IMG/VR virus record: IMGVR_UViG_3300037262_000003
Location: 46,054 to 110,053 of that record
Direction: 5' to 3' (one strand)
DNA length: 64,000 bases
Source of the DNA: a virus
The notes under the pieces were generated by a model, which searched no databases, was not told the origin of the DNA, and was given only the letters and a program-made list of their open reading frames with translations. The position numbers were made by a program, and so were the translations under genes. This document shows, piece after piece, positions 57,838 through 64,000 of the stretch (the stretch's first letter is position 1; every line of letters starts with the position of its first letter).

Positions 57838-58656
57838 TTAGAACAGGTGCTTAATCCAGTTCCAGAAGTTGAAGTGAGGCTTCGGAGCTGGAGGGGTTGG
57901 CGCTGGTGTTTCATACAGAGCATCGAACTCTGCAAGGAGTGATGTGATGTTGAGCCCGAGAGGATCTACGCCCGTCTTCTCGTTGATCCAGTCTTCGGTG
58001 ATAATGACCCAAGCCTCATCGCCATATGTGAGCCAGAACTCGGGTGTCATGGGCTGTAGCTTACCCCACGTCACGGCGTAGATGTAATCAGCGTCCCACT
58101 TCTGTAGATCGATAGCGTGACCACCGACAGAAGGGCTTCCTGGTACTACCGACCATGGCTGACCCTGACTGAACTGGGTCTCAGCGCTCTGGGGGACCTG
58201 GAAGCCCAAGTAAACAGAACCGAACAAGTCTAGGGCCTGCTTCATCTCTACCAGGTCAGTGTGATTGACCTGAGCGAAGGCACGGATCTTGTGTCCGCCT
58301 AGGCCCGACTGCTGGACGTACTTGAGAACGTTCTGCTCGACGGCACCGTTGTCGTTGGCACCAGTGGATGGGTTATAGCCCGAGACGGCCTCGTAGAGGG
58401 CCAGGACGGAGCTAACAGGCACGGTAAGGGTTACACCAGCGGAGTAGGTCGTCCACGCCTCCAGGGCGTGTCCTAGGGCCGCACAGGTGCAGTCTCCAAG
58501 GCGGTCGTTGTCGTACATCGGCCACGAGATGACCTTGGATGCCCAGTCCACAACAGCCGGGACTGCGGGCGTTACAGCTAGATGATCACGCAGGTGAACA
58601 CGAGGAGCTTCTGCCTCGGTTAGCGGGTCTAGCTTGCCATACTTGAAAGCCGTCAC
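57838..58656 (-). CDS. Papain-like (C1) cysteine peptidase
   Basis: 272 residues from GTG at 58656 with GGGAG upstream. RLGDCTCAALGHALEAW holds catalytic Cys56; VGGHAIDLQKWD holds His180; TWG at about 197. Matches C1 peptidases found in soil phage and actinobacterial genomes. The C-terminal 50 residues are Pro-rich with a final helix. No signal peptide. Substrate unknown. Start site lies in a long hairpin. Confidence 0.8.
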   Translation of the reverse strand: MTAFKYGKLDPLTEAEAPRVHLRDHLAVTPAVPAVVDWASKVISWPMYDNDRLGDCTCAALGHALEAWTTYSAGVTLTVPVSSVLALYEAVSGYNPSTGANDNGAVEQNVLKYVQQSGLGGHKIRAFAQVNHTDLVEMKQALDLFGSVYLGFQVPQSAETQFSQGQPWSVVPGSPSVGGHAIDLQKWDADYIYAVTWGKLQPMTPEFWLTYGDEAWVIITEDWINEKTGVDPLGLNITSLLAEFDALYETPAPTPPAPKPHFNFWNWIKHLF

Positions 58657-58700
58657 GATTTCTCCCTTGTCCAGTAATACAAGGGTAGATCGTGACGGCT
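58648..58700 (-). promoter_or_regulatory. Start-site-burying hairpin / operator of the peptidase gene
   Basis: AGCCGTCACGAT (58648-58659) and ATCGTGACGGCT (58689-58700) pair perfectly over 12 bases; inside, CCCTTGT and ACAAGGG pair over seven. The GTG start and part of the ribosome site lie in the stem on readthrough RNA. The right arm falls in the spacer of the local promoter. Confidence 0.8.
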
Positions 58701-58709
58701 TCCGGTTTG

Positions 58710-58904
58710 TCAAGCAGAGTTACTCTGCAAAAGGTTGTGCAGGATTTGCTGATCCTCCGCTGACTCAATGTTGCCATTGTCGTCAACGAACTCGCGAACC
58801 AGATGTTCCTGTCGGGGCGTAAGCATCGGCTTGCCGACGTTACCACGCCCCTCGTTCATGCGTGCGATGACCTCACCACGTGCGTCTACGTAATCAGACG
58901 TCAT
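58710..58904 (-). CDS. Small protein, 64 residues
   Basis: ATG at 58904 with GGAGAACA. MTSDYVDARGEVIARMNEGR, then LTPRQEHLVREFVDDNGNIE. Helical, no family recognised. Its TGA stop lies in TTGACA of the candidate peptidase promoter. Confidence 0.6.
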   Translation of the reverse strand: MTSDYVDARGEVIARMNEGRGNVGKPMLTPRQEHLVREFVDDNGNIESAEDQQILHNLLQSNSA

Positions 58905-59217
58905 TGTTCTCCAATCTGTGCTCGGGCGGAAGCAGATCATCAAGGATCTTGGCGTACCACAGCAGCGCTGCGGGGCCATCCTCGAACATATCGTTCTCTG
59001 CATCGTCGTCTAGTTCCTCTGCCTTTTCAAGGATGTCGTCACGGACTGTCTGGATGTAGCCCCGGCGATCGGCAATGACTGCTGCCTTGATTGCCTTAGT
59101 CAGGGCTTCCTCCTGAGAGATCCCCCGCCCGTATCCAAGTGCCTGCTGGATCTGGAATACCTCCAGTCCGACTGCGATCGGGTCCATCATCTCTCGTCCG
59201 GTAGCTTCCCGCCCCAT
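58894..59217 (-). CDS. Hypothetical acidic protein, 107 residues
   Basis: ATG at 59217 with GAGGAGGG. Helical and acidic (DDILEKAEELDDDAENDMFE). Function unknown. Confidence 0.6.
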   Translation of the reverse strand: MGREATGREMMDPIAVGLEVFQIQQALGYGRGISQEEALTKAIKAAVIADRRGYIQTVRDDILEKAEELDDDAENDMFEDGPAALLWYAKILDDLLPPEHRLENNDV

Positions 59218-59426
59218 ATACCCTCCTCTTCGCTCATGCCCAGGATCAGGCATTCTGTAATTACCGGACAGGTCGCACAAACGGCCTTGGCTAGTGCGAT
59301 CTGCTTATGCCTTGGGACACGGCCACCCTGAATTTTTACAGTTCCAAGACGTGACGTTCTACCACGCCTGGTGGTCGTGTCCCAATAGCCAGGATCATAG
59401 CCCCAGCAGGCCGCGTTGTCAAGCAC
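59187..59426 (-). CDS. WhiB-family iron-sulfur transcription factor
   Basis: 79 residues from GTG at 59426, overlapping the previous stop (TAGTG). Four Cys: NAACWGYDP, then VCATCPVITECL, followed by EEEGIWGGKLPDER, the GIWGG turn. This is the WhiB signature, restricted to actinobacteria and their phages, and binds a [4Fe-4S] cluster and sigma factor. May retune host or phage promoters. Confidence 0.93.
   Translation of the reverse strand: MLDNAACWGYDPGYWDTTTRRGRTSRLGTVKIQGGRVPRHKQIALAKAVCATCPVITECLILGMSEEEGIWGGKLPDER
59394..59422 (-). promoter_or_regulatory. Promoter TTGACA-N17-TATGAT inside the WhiB gene
   Basis: -35 at 59417-59422, -10 at 59394-59399, near-consensus. Transcription would begin within whiB codons and serve the downstream genes. 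Confidence 0.55.
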
Positions 59427-59878
59427 TACCAAGTCTCTTCTTCTGCTTCCCAGAGATCGTACTCGTTGTTAGAGGCCCACTGGGCCTTCAACTCTTCTAT
59501 GGTGGGGATCTTGGGTCCAGCGCCGGGAACACGCCTAGGCAGATCAGCGATAGCCCCGGTGCCGTGCTTGACAGGAATCCAGTCCGTGACTGTAATCACG
59601 CGCTGCTTGGATTCCACACGGGTGATGGTGACCTCATCCTCGTCTTCCCATGGTCTCTGGTCCTGGTATTCGGTAAGGCCCGAGCTGTAATTAGCCTCGT
59701 AGATCAGGCCGTCATCCGGGGCCTTGAATACGACCGTGTGATGCTGCTCCCAACGGCCCGAGTCACCAAGGATCTCGTCCAGAATCCTGACACCGAGTTC
59801 TTCGTCTGGGTCAAAGGGCACGCCCCAGGTCTCGTAGATGAGTTCCCGTGGAACCTTCCTGATGATGTTAGGACTCAT
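59426..59878 (-). CDS. Hypothetical protein, 150 residues
   Basis: ATG at 59878 overlapping the neighbour. VPFDPDEELGVRILDEILGD and TVVFKAPDDGLIYEANYSSG. Seen pattern of small actinophage early proteins; function unknown. Confidence 0.6.
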   Translation of the reverse strand: MSPNIIRKVPRELIYETWGVPFDPDEELGVRILDEILGDSGRWEQHHTVVFKAPDDGLIYEANYSSGLTEYQDQRPWEDEDEVTITRVESKQRVITVTDWIPVKHGTGAIADLPRRVPGAGPKIPTIEELKAQWASNNEYDLWEAEEETW

Positions 59879-60185
59879 TGTCACCAGCGACCCAGGTCAT
59901 GAAGGCACCGAAGGCGCTCTCAGCGCTCCACTGGTAGTCGTTGTACCAGACGTGACGACCATCGATCAGGACTTCAATCTCGTAATCAGTCTCCTGGGTG
60001 TACTCCGAGTAACCGCCCGAGACCTCAGACTCAAGAAGAGTCACCCGTCCGGTCAGCCCCGTCCGGGCGATGATACGGTCACGGAGTTCTCCTGAGATTT
60101 CCGATTCGATGGTGACCGTAGGGTAAGGCCACTCGTCAGGATCACCCGGACCCACGATCTCATCGATCTTAGTGATGTCGCTCAT
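59868..60185 (-). CDS. Hypothetical acidic protein, 105 residues
   Basis: ATG at 60185, GGAGGG upstream. GPGDPDEWPYPTVTIESEIS and WYNDYQWSAESAFGAFMTWV. Acidic; function unknown. Confidence 0.6.
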   Translation of the reverse strand: MSDITKIDEIVGPGDPDEWPYPTVTIESEISGELRDRIIARTGLTGRVTLLESEVSGGYSEYTQETDYEIEVLIDGRHVWYNDYQWSAESAFGAFMTWVAGDNES

Positions 60186-60355
60186 TCTGCTTCCCTCCTG
60201 ATTGCGTCGTATAGATCCGAGACGTGCTTGTACTCCTCCCACAGGAGGCGGAACGAGACAGACCCGTTGGACTGCTCGTCCATACTTACGGCTAGCTCCT
60301 CCTGGTGCTCCCGGATCAGATCCAGCACCGAGTCCAGCTTCACAGTTGCTTCCAT
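60182..60355 (-). CDS. Small helical protein, 57 residues
   Basis: ATG at 60355. LDSVLDLIREHQEELAVSMD and EEYKHVSDLYDAIRREAE. Overlaps the next gene by four bases. Confidence 0.6.
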   Translation of the reverse strand: MEATVKLDSVLDLIREHQEELAVSMDEQSNGSVSFRLLWEEYKHVSDLYDAIRREAE

Positions 60356-60365
60356 GACCAGAAGA

Positions 60366-60659
60366 CTACCTTGCCCAGGGATTGCTGTCAATAGGGTCCG
60401 TAGTCGCGTTGTTGCCCGAGGGCTGATAGACGAACTTGTCCGTGAAGGAGACCGTCCGAGGGTTACTGGCGTAGCCCACGAGAACGTCCTGCCAGACCAT
60501 CGGGTCAGAGATGTGGACACGTGACATGTCTTCCTCAAGGGGCTTGCGTATGTAGAAGTAGGCATTCATACAGCTCTGCCCGTCATACGTCATCGAGAAG
60601 TAATCAGCCTTGATGACTTCGTAAGCTGAGTTGGCCATGACGACCTTGTAGGTGAACAT
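60366..60659 (-). CDS. Hypothetical protein, 97 residues
   Basis: TTAGGAG before ATG. YKVVMANSAYEVIKADYFSM and DPMVWQDVLVGYASNPRTVS. First gene after the double promoter at 60687-60764. Confidence 0.65.
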   Translation of the reverse strand: MFTYKVVMANSAYEVIKADYFSMTYDGQSCMNAYFYIRKPLEEDMSRVHISDPMVWQDVLVGYASNPRTVSFTDKFVYQPSGNNATTDPIDSNPWAR

Positions 60660-60686
60660 TCGGCTCCTAAGTTACTTTGTATAGGA

Positions 60687-60715
60687 CTACTAGAGTTATA
60701 AAACCCTAAAGTCAA
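60687..60715 (-). promoter_or_regulatory. Promoter TTGACT-N17-TAGTAG
   Basis: -35 at 60710-60715, -10 at 60687-60692. Upstream of the leftward gene block 60659 to 58710. Confidence 0.65.
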
Positions 60716-60735
60716 AATCAAGATCAAGTACTTAG

Positions 60736-60764
60736 AGGGTACCAGGACGACCTGAAGATGTCAA
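60736..60764 (-). promoter_or_regulatory. Promoter TTGACA-N17-TACCCT
   Basis: -35 at 60759-60764, -10 at 60736-60741, in tandem with the promoter at 60687. Confidence 0.6.
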
Positions 60765-60791
60765 GGGGACGTTTTAGCAGGTCAGAGGGTA

Positions 60792-60820
60792 TTGACGCCC
60801 GTAATCAGGTAGTGTAGGCT
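60792..60820 (+). promoter_or_regulatory. Divergent promoter TTGACG-N17-TAGGCT
   Basis: -35 at 60792-60797, -10 at 60815-60820, six bases before the ATG at 60827. Confidence 0.75.
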
Positions 60821-60826
60821 TCAACC

Positions 60827-61018
60827 ATGGAAACGATCACAGGAAACATCACAGAAGTTCTACTCGATGTCATAGCAGGGACGCTGAAAGTCCTCATGGG
60901 CATCTCACTGGGCGAGTTCGGCCCGATCGAAGAGGAGGAAGCAGTCGGCGTGGCCACTGCCCTCGGGCGTGTCGTCGCTGACGCGCAGCAAAAGGCACAG
61001 GAAGGAGGGTACTCTTGA
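60827..61018 (+). CDS. Leaderless small protein, 63 residues
   Basis: ATG six bases after the -10. ITEVLLDVIAGTLKVLMGIS is amphipathic, then an acidic helix. No ribosome site is seen upstream. Starts a three-gene plus-strand unit. Confidence 0.7.
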   Translation: METITGNITEVLLDVIAGTLKVLMGISLGEFGPIEEEEAVGVATALGRVVADAQQKAQEGGYS

Positions 61019-61236
61019 TCGAAGCGCTCGTAGTGGTCTGGTGCTTCGCGAGCTTCGTCGTGCTGGCGGGGCTTCTAGCACTATATCCGCCCGTAAAACG
61101 GGCCACATGGACGTGCTGCGTCATCCTGATGCTGTCCTTCGGGAGTTATTTTGCCTCGGCATGGGCTCTTGGCAACGAGGTCACCCACGGAACCGTCGCA
61201 ATTGTCACTATAGAACCCCATGGAGCCCCGAAATGA
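61015..61236 (+). CDS. Two-helix membrane protein
   Basis: 73 residues from TTG overlapping the previous stop (TTGA), GGAGGG upstream. Helices LVVVWCFASFVVLAGLLALY and CCVILMLSFGSYFASAWALG. Function unknown. Confidence 0.7.
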   Translation: MIEALVVVWCFASFVVLAGLLALYPPVKRATWTCCVILMLSFGSYFASAWALGNEVTHGTVAIVTIEPHGAPK

Positions 61237-61493
61237 CCCCTACGAGCATTCCGACAAGGGCCGGGGGCTTCCATTTCATGCGTCGTGAGGCAGCAGAACA
61301 GTGGTTTCTGAGCCTAGGAGACGCCGCGGAGGCCGTTGAAGCCCTCTTGACAACCGTGGAGGCTTACGGTAGTCTGAAGTTGTTCAAGTGGAGGGACACA
61401 GACGACGCCTGGGGAAAGCACTACGACCTCTGCGTCGAGAGAACCACCCACGGGGAGTGGAATCTGATGCTAGAGGTCGTATGCTACTGGTAA
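61233..61493 (+). CDS. Hypothetical protein, 86 residues
   Basis: ATGA overlap and GGAG upstream. AEQWFLSLGDAAEAVEALLT, LKLFKWRDTDDAWGKHYDLC. No family recognised. Confidence 0.65.
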   Translation: MTPTSIPTRAGGFHFMRREAAEQWFLSLGDAAEAVEALLTTVEAYGSLKLFKWRDTDDAWGKHYDLCVERTTHGEWNLMLEVVCYW

Positions 61494-61532
61494 ACGCCGG
61501 GCAGACGTGGGAAATGCCGGGCAAAGACTGGC

Positions 61533-61697
61533 CTAGAAGACCAGCCCGGCCAGGAAGAAGCTTGAAAGCGCGCCCCAGGGCATCCAGGCAACGTCAGAGC
61601 CGGTAGCCCCGAGGATATGGCCCTGGATCAGGGTGTAGATCAGCATCAGAATGAAAGCGATGAGGATAAAGACGTTCGAGCGGGTGAATACGTTCAT
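61533..61697 (-). CDS. Small membrane protein, 54 residues
   Basis: CAGGA precedes ATG at 61697. Two hydrophobic helices (VFILIAFILMLIYTLIQGHI; WGALSSFFLAGLVF). Convergent with the plus-strand unit. Function unknown. Confidence 0.65.
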   Translation of the reverse strand: MNVFTRSNVFILIAFILMLIYTLIQGHILGATGSDVAWMPWGALSSFFLAGLVF

Positions 61698-61766
61698 GAG
61701 AGTCCTGCCTTGAAAGATTGAGGGGGTCTAAGAACAGTCTACCCCCGTTTCGGGCAAGGAGGAAAT

Positions 61767-62063
61767 ATGCTAACTACGGGCAGCGTGTACTACAGGGTAG
61801 ATTCCATCGGAAAGACAAGACCAGCAGCGGATTTCTACCTAAGGATAGACGATCGACTAATAGTGTCCGGTATCACGTACCTGGACACAAACGCATGGGT
61901 CATCTACGAGTCATTCGTACCGGAGATTACGGTGATGGGTGGTGGTCAGTCATTCCAAAAGCCTACGCAAGAAGACTACGATGCTAGCATCGTCAACCCG
62001 GATTATATAGAGGGTAGACGGGAAATGCTCACATGGGTAAGGGACAAATTGTCACTGTCCTGA
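61767..62063 (+). CDS. Hypothetical protein, 98 residues
   Basis: AAGGAGG before ATG. YRVDSIGKTRPAADFYLRID and DTNAWVIYESFVPEITVMGG. Function unknown. Confidence 0.65.
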   Translation: MLTTGSVYYRVDSIGKTRPAADFYLRIDDRLIVSGITYLDTNAWVIYESFVPEITVMGGGQSFQKPTQEDYDASIVNPDYIEGRREMLTWVRDKLSLS

Positions 62064-62076
62064 TTTGGGCCTAGAC

Positions 62077-62115
62077 ACAAAAAATCCCTGGACAGGAGGT
62101 TGACACTGTCCAGGG
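62077..62115 (-). terminator. Rho-independent terminator for leftward gene 62211
   Basis: CCCTGGACAG and CTGTCCAGGG (10 pairs) followed on the minus strand by ATTTTTTG. The loop holds TTGACA, a possible plus-strand -35. Two more hairpins (62129-62149 region and 62160-62193) fill the gap up to 62210. Confidence 0.75.
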
Positions 62116-62210
62116 TTCGTTTCACTATACGTGCAAAAAAATACAGGCACGCCCAATCTGAGAAGGCAACCCGTTAATGGTGGGGGCCTTCTCTTCATGG
62201 GTTAAGCTTA

Positions 62211-62384
62211 TCAGTGCCGTGTGCTGCTGTCCATGCAGACCTCCAAGAGCTGGTGACCCTTGATCGTGTTCACATTGATGCCCGTGAACTTCCTCTGTGT
62301 GGGCGTCCACAACGCGTTCCACATTGCCTGTTGGATAGCGGTGCGCGTGCCCTTGACGTTCTCTGTCTGCGTGGTGTGTTCCAT
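62211..62384 (-). CDS. Leaderless small protein, 57 residues
   Basis: The ATG lies exactly six bases after TAAGCT, with TTGACT 17 bases further. Product EHTTQTENVKGTRTAIQQAM and WNALWTPTQRKFTGINVNTI. No ribosome site. Function unknown. Confidence 0.7.
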   Translation of the reverse strand: MEHTTQTENVKGTRTAIQQAMWNALWTPTQRKFTGINVNTIKGHQLLEVCMDSSTRH

Positions 62385-62390
62385 GGCTAA

Positions 62391-62419
62391 AGCTTAGCAA
62401 GAACCAGGGGGGTAGTCAA
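62391..62419 (-). promoter_or_regulatory. Promoter TTGACT-N17-TAAGCT
   Basis: -35 at 62414-62419, -10 at 62391-62396. The -35 lies at the edge of an inverted repeat that includes a 12-G run. Confidence 0.75.
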
Positions 62420-62458
62420 GGGGATTATTCATGCCCTACGACTACCCCCCCCCCCCTG
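62403..62458. repeat. Inverted repeat with 12-base C/G homopolymer
   Basis: CCAGGGGGGTAGTC and GACTAC-C12-TGG flank 22 bases. On the minus strand this is a hairpin after the gene at 62463 and ahead of a promoter. The homopolymer length may vary. Confidence 0.6.
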
Positions 62459-62462
62459 GCGA

Positions 62463-63050
62463 TTAATTCCCGCAGTGCTGGCAGTCACAGACACGCTTGG
62501 GCTCTAGCGTGAACTGGCAGACCAGCATCTCGATCATGCCTCCCGTGTAAGCCTTAGCAGCCTTGACGACCTTATCGGCTGCGAACACACGCCCCGGGGG
62601 GGAGACGGACAGGTCAGCTATGAGTACCTGCATGAGCTTGGACTTAGCGTCTGCGAACCCTAGAGCCTGTCCCTTGTTGGACAGAAGCGGGAACTTGTAT
62701 CCGGCGTAGGAGGCGACCCAGATGCCGAACGCCTTGCCATCCTTGGGTTTGACCGTCTGTCGCATAAGACCAATGTAGCAGTCGAGCCCGGCGTTGTCAC
62801 GGACACGGAGCTTGTATGTGCTGGAGCCCGTCTTGCTCCAGTCGGAGCCGTAGACCGGGTTGATGCCCGTGAACGGGCTTTTGCGAGGCAGATCGGGCAT
62901 GTCCATGACGGGCATGTAATCAGTGGTGACCTTGGAGGCTAGGCTAGCCGCCATGTAGACGCGGGAGTTAGCGGCGTGCTTGGCCCCGTGCTTGAGTGTC
63001 TGGTTCTTGTGGCCGACCTGCGAGTTGCCGATCGTGGCGTGCTTACCCAT
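62463..63050 (-). CDS. Hypothetical basic protein, 195 residues
   Basis: ATG at 63050 with AAGGAG six bases upstream. NQTLKHGAKHAANSRVYMAA, NAGLDCYIGLMRQTVKPKDG, and C-terminal VCDCQHCGN, possibly metal-binding. No family recognised; a nucleic-acid role would be guesswork. Confidence 0.65.
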   Translation of the reverse strand: MGKHATIGNSQVGHKNQTLKHGAKHAANSRVYMAASLASKVTTDYMPVMDMPDLPRKSPFTGINPVYGSDWSKTGSSTYKLRVRDNAGLDCYIGLMRQTVKPKDGKAFGIWVASYAGYKFPLLSNKGQALGFADAKSKLMQVLIADLSVSPPGRVFAADKVVKAAKAYTGGMIEMLVCQFTLEPKRVCDCQHCGN

Positions 63051-63083
63051 GATGTGCTCCTTCAAGAGTGTCTGACGAGAAGA

Positions 63084-63112
63084 ACATTACCAGGCAGCCC
63101 GGAGTCCGTCAA
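63084..63112 (-). promoter_or_regulatory. Promoter TTGACG-N17-TAATGT
   Basis: -35 at 63107-63112, -10 at 63084-63089, upstream of the gene starting at 63050. Confidence 0.7.
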
Positions 63113-63188
63113 GTAGATGGCTTCCGAATTATCGGGCTCAGAGTGCTTACTCAGGCGAGGTGCTCCGGGCTGCCTTACGTTCCAAACT

Positions 63189-63467
63189 CTAGTCTATGAT
63201 CACGATCTTGTCAAGAAGCGCGGGCATCTGGTCTACGAGATCGGCCAGAAGTGCCTCGCCAGTGCGGGAGGACACCTTGACGTCGAACTCATCCGGCCCC
63301 TGAATCGTAACACGGGCACCTTTATCCGTCAAGGTGTCGATGATGTAGAGGTTCGGGCCACCGTCCCATTCGGGGTCCAGGAACAGCCCGTGTGCGATGA
63401 GCCACGTGCTAGAGCTGATGCCGTTCCGCATGAGTACCTCACGGACCTGACGCTTGCTCGCGTCCAT
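63189..63467 (-). CDS. Probably leaderless protein, 92 residues
   Basis: ATG at 63467 lies seven bases after TACGCT (63475-63480). Longer starts at 63518/63512 are possible. DASKRQVREVLMRNGISSST, then ALLADLVDQMPALLDKIVII. Function unknown. Confidence 0.6.
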   Translation of the reverse strand: MDASKRQVREVLMRNGISSSTWLIAHGLFLDPEWDGGPNLYIIDTLTDKGARVTIQGPDEFDVKVSSRTGEALLADLVDQMPALLDKIVIID

Positions 63468-63474
63468 CCACAGA

Positions 63475-63503
63475 AGCGTACCTCGCTCGTGCTGCGTTGT
63501 CAA
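63475..63503 (-). promoter_or_regulatory. Promoter TTGACA-N17-TACGCT
   Basis: -35 at 63498-63503, -10 at 63475-63480. Confidence 0.7.
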
Positions 63504-63567
63504 CCCCTCCATTGTCACGCTCTGTATACCATTACTACATCGCGTGGTGGCTTGGTGACTTGATTGA

Positions 63568-63597
63568 ATACTATCACCCGTGCCAGGGGGGTGTCAA
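63568..63597 (-). promoter_or_regulatory. Promoter TTGACA-N18-TAGTAT
   Basis: -35 at 63592-63597, -10 at 63568-63573. Shares TGATAGTATTC with the promoter at 48490. The surrounding 63504-63776 stretch has no convincing gene and is filled by promoters and short repeats. Confidence 0.65.
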
Positions 63598-63641
63598 CCC
63601 CCGTTGTGCTCACTCAGAGTGACATTTACTGGCCTGCCACT

Positions 63642-63670
63642 ATGTTATACGCCACTGCATTGTGTGTCAA
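63642..63670 (-). promoter_or_regulatory. Promoter TTGACA-N17-TAACAT
   Basis: -35 at 63665-63670, -10 at 63642-63647. The -35 is the left half of TGTCAAGTTGACA. Confidence 0.65.
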
Positions 63671-63735
63671 GTTGACATTATGCGTGTGAGATGGTTGACA
63701 TTTACAGTCATTCCACGTGTCCAGCGCTGCCAACA

Positions 63736-63770
63736 CCCAAAGCCCAAAGCCCAAAGCCCAAAGCCCAAAG
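63736..63770. repeat. Five tandem copies of CCCAAAG
   Basis: Exact 7-bp repeats, 35 bases, immediately downstream of the -10 of the leftward promoter at 63769. Confidence 0.85.
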
Positions 63771-63797
63771 CTTATCTCATGTGGTACCAGGTGTCAA
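63769..63797 (-). promoter_or_regulatory. Promoter TTGACA-N17-TAAGCT
   Basis: -35 at 63792-63797, -10 at 63769-63774. Its transcript starts within the CCCAAAG repeats. Confidence 0.6.
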
Positions 63798-63842
63798 GTC
63801 CGTTGTCGGCTGCGCTCCGTGAAGAACTGCTTCTGTTTCCAT
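63777..63842 (-). CDS. Possible leaderless micro-ORF, 21 residues
   Basis: ATG six bases after TAGACT. Product METEAVLHGAQPTTDLTPGT. Might be a leader peptide for downstream control, or chance. Confidence 0.35.
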   Translation of the reverse strand: METEAVLHGAQPTTDLTPGTT

Positions 63843-63848
63843 GCCCGA

Positions 63849-63878
63849 AGTCTAGCGGATAGCGGCCTGTAGTGTCAA
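63849..63878 (-). promoter_or_regulatory. Promoter TTGACA-N18-TAGACT
   Basis: -35 at 63873-63878, -10 at 63849-63854, within the 3' end of the gene at 63852-63974. Confidence 0.55.
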
Positions 63879-63974
63879 CAGGTCATCCAGGTACATGCCC
63901 GGATTGGCGAAGATGTGAGCCATCATGCCCGCGTCCGTGTCGTCCTGGGACTGGTCTGCGGTCTGCGTGTGCAT
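63852..63974 (-). CDS. Small protein, 40 residues
   Basis: GGAGG before ATG at 63974. QTADQSQDDTDAGMMAHIFA and PGMYLDDLLTLQAAIR. No family recognised. Confidence 0.6.
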   Translation of the reverse strand: MHTQTADQSQDDTDAGMMAHIFANPGMYLDDLLTLQAAIR

Positions 63975-64000
63975 GTACCCTCCAGGGTTCGTGCTTGGTT

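Noticed and set aside
62125-62400. 91-codon minus-strand frame
   Set aside because: His-rich shadow; the overlapping leaderless ORF at 62211-62384 has a promoter and a more normal composition.
63626-63736. 36-codon minus-strand frame from GTG
   Set aside because: Starts in the CCCAAAG repeat without ribosome site and spans a promoter; likely chance.
1-64000. CRISPR arrays, insertion sequences, integrase or attachment sites
   Set aside because: No regularly spaced repeats, transposase or integrase motifs were found by eye.
1-64000. Apparent excess of the pentamer GCCCG/CGGGC
   Set aside because: It looked frequent in the first kilobases, but counting by eye is unreliable and codon bias (Ser-Gly, Thr-Gly pairs) could explain it.

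Overview
The window is about 64 kb of a tailed-phage genome with a contractile tail (myovirus type), read almost entirely from the minus strand. An actinobacterial host is inferred from a WhiB-type regulator, a DUF2637 membrane protein of the kind seen in Streptomyces and Mycobacterium plasmids and phages, many leaderless or GTG/TTG-started genes with TTGAC-N17-TANNNT promoters, and moderately high GC. No integrase, repressor or attachment site was seen. Both ends are cut: the first gene runs off the left edge and right-edge genes continue outwards.

Layout, left to right (minus-strand transcription runs right to left). 1-25.7 kb: tail and neck module. It holds tail protein I, a C1q-like fibre protein, baseplate J, gp25-like wedge, gp5-like spike protein, gp27-like hub, LysM protein, tape measure with a lytic transglycosylase domain, CIS-tube-like protein, tail assembly chaperone pair, tube, sheath, neck proteins, an Arg/His-rich 20-residue-repeat protein, a mosaic pectate-lyase-fold tail spike, and minor tail proteins. 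26.2-30.8 kb: a plus-strand accessory island with an AUU-started gene, a secreted membrane-anchored protein, eight tiny mostly Cys/His-rich proteins and an endonuclease VII homologue. 30.8-43.7 kb: head module (N4-gp56-type capsid, scaffold, portal, HExxH protease-like protein, disordered proteins, large terminase), interrupted by plus-strand DUF2637. 43.6-49.5 kb: small genes, two membrane proteins, a metallophosphoesterase, a RecA-like ATPase and a decoration-like protein. 49.5-54.9 kb: an array of 29 tRNAs plus two tRNA-like remnants, interspersed with a secreted NlpC/P60 peptidase, micro-proteins and an HNH endonuclease. 55-58.7 kb: class II ribonucleotide reductase with an HNH-bearing intein, and a papain-like peptidase. 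58.7-64 kb: small early-looking genes with a dense set of leftward promoters.

The genes form one programme: host takeover and nucleotide supply from the right end, translation support from the tRNA array, then head and tail assembly leftwards. At least six homing-type endonuclease elements are scattered through the late genes. The most unusual features are phage tRNAs whose T-loops break the TTC rule in three distinct ways; a compact regulatory grammar in which stop codons, terminators and tRNA 5' ends are built into promoters; a hairpin that buries the start site of the papain-like peptidase; the basic repeat protein with an orphan C-terminal paralogue; and two probable translational frameshift sites. 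All family assignments come from reading motifs by eye, without database searches.
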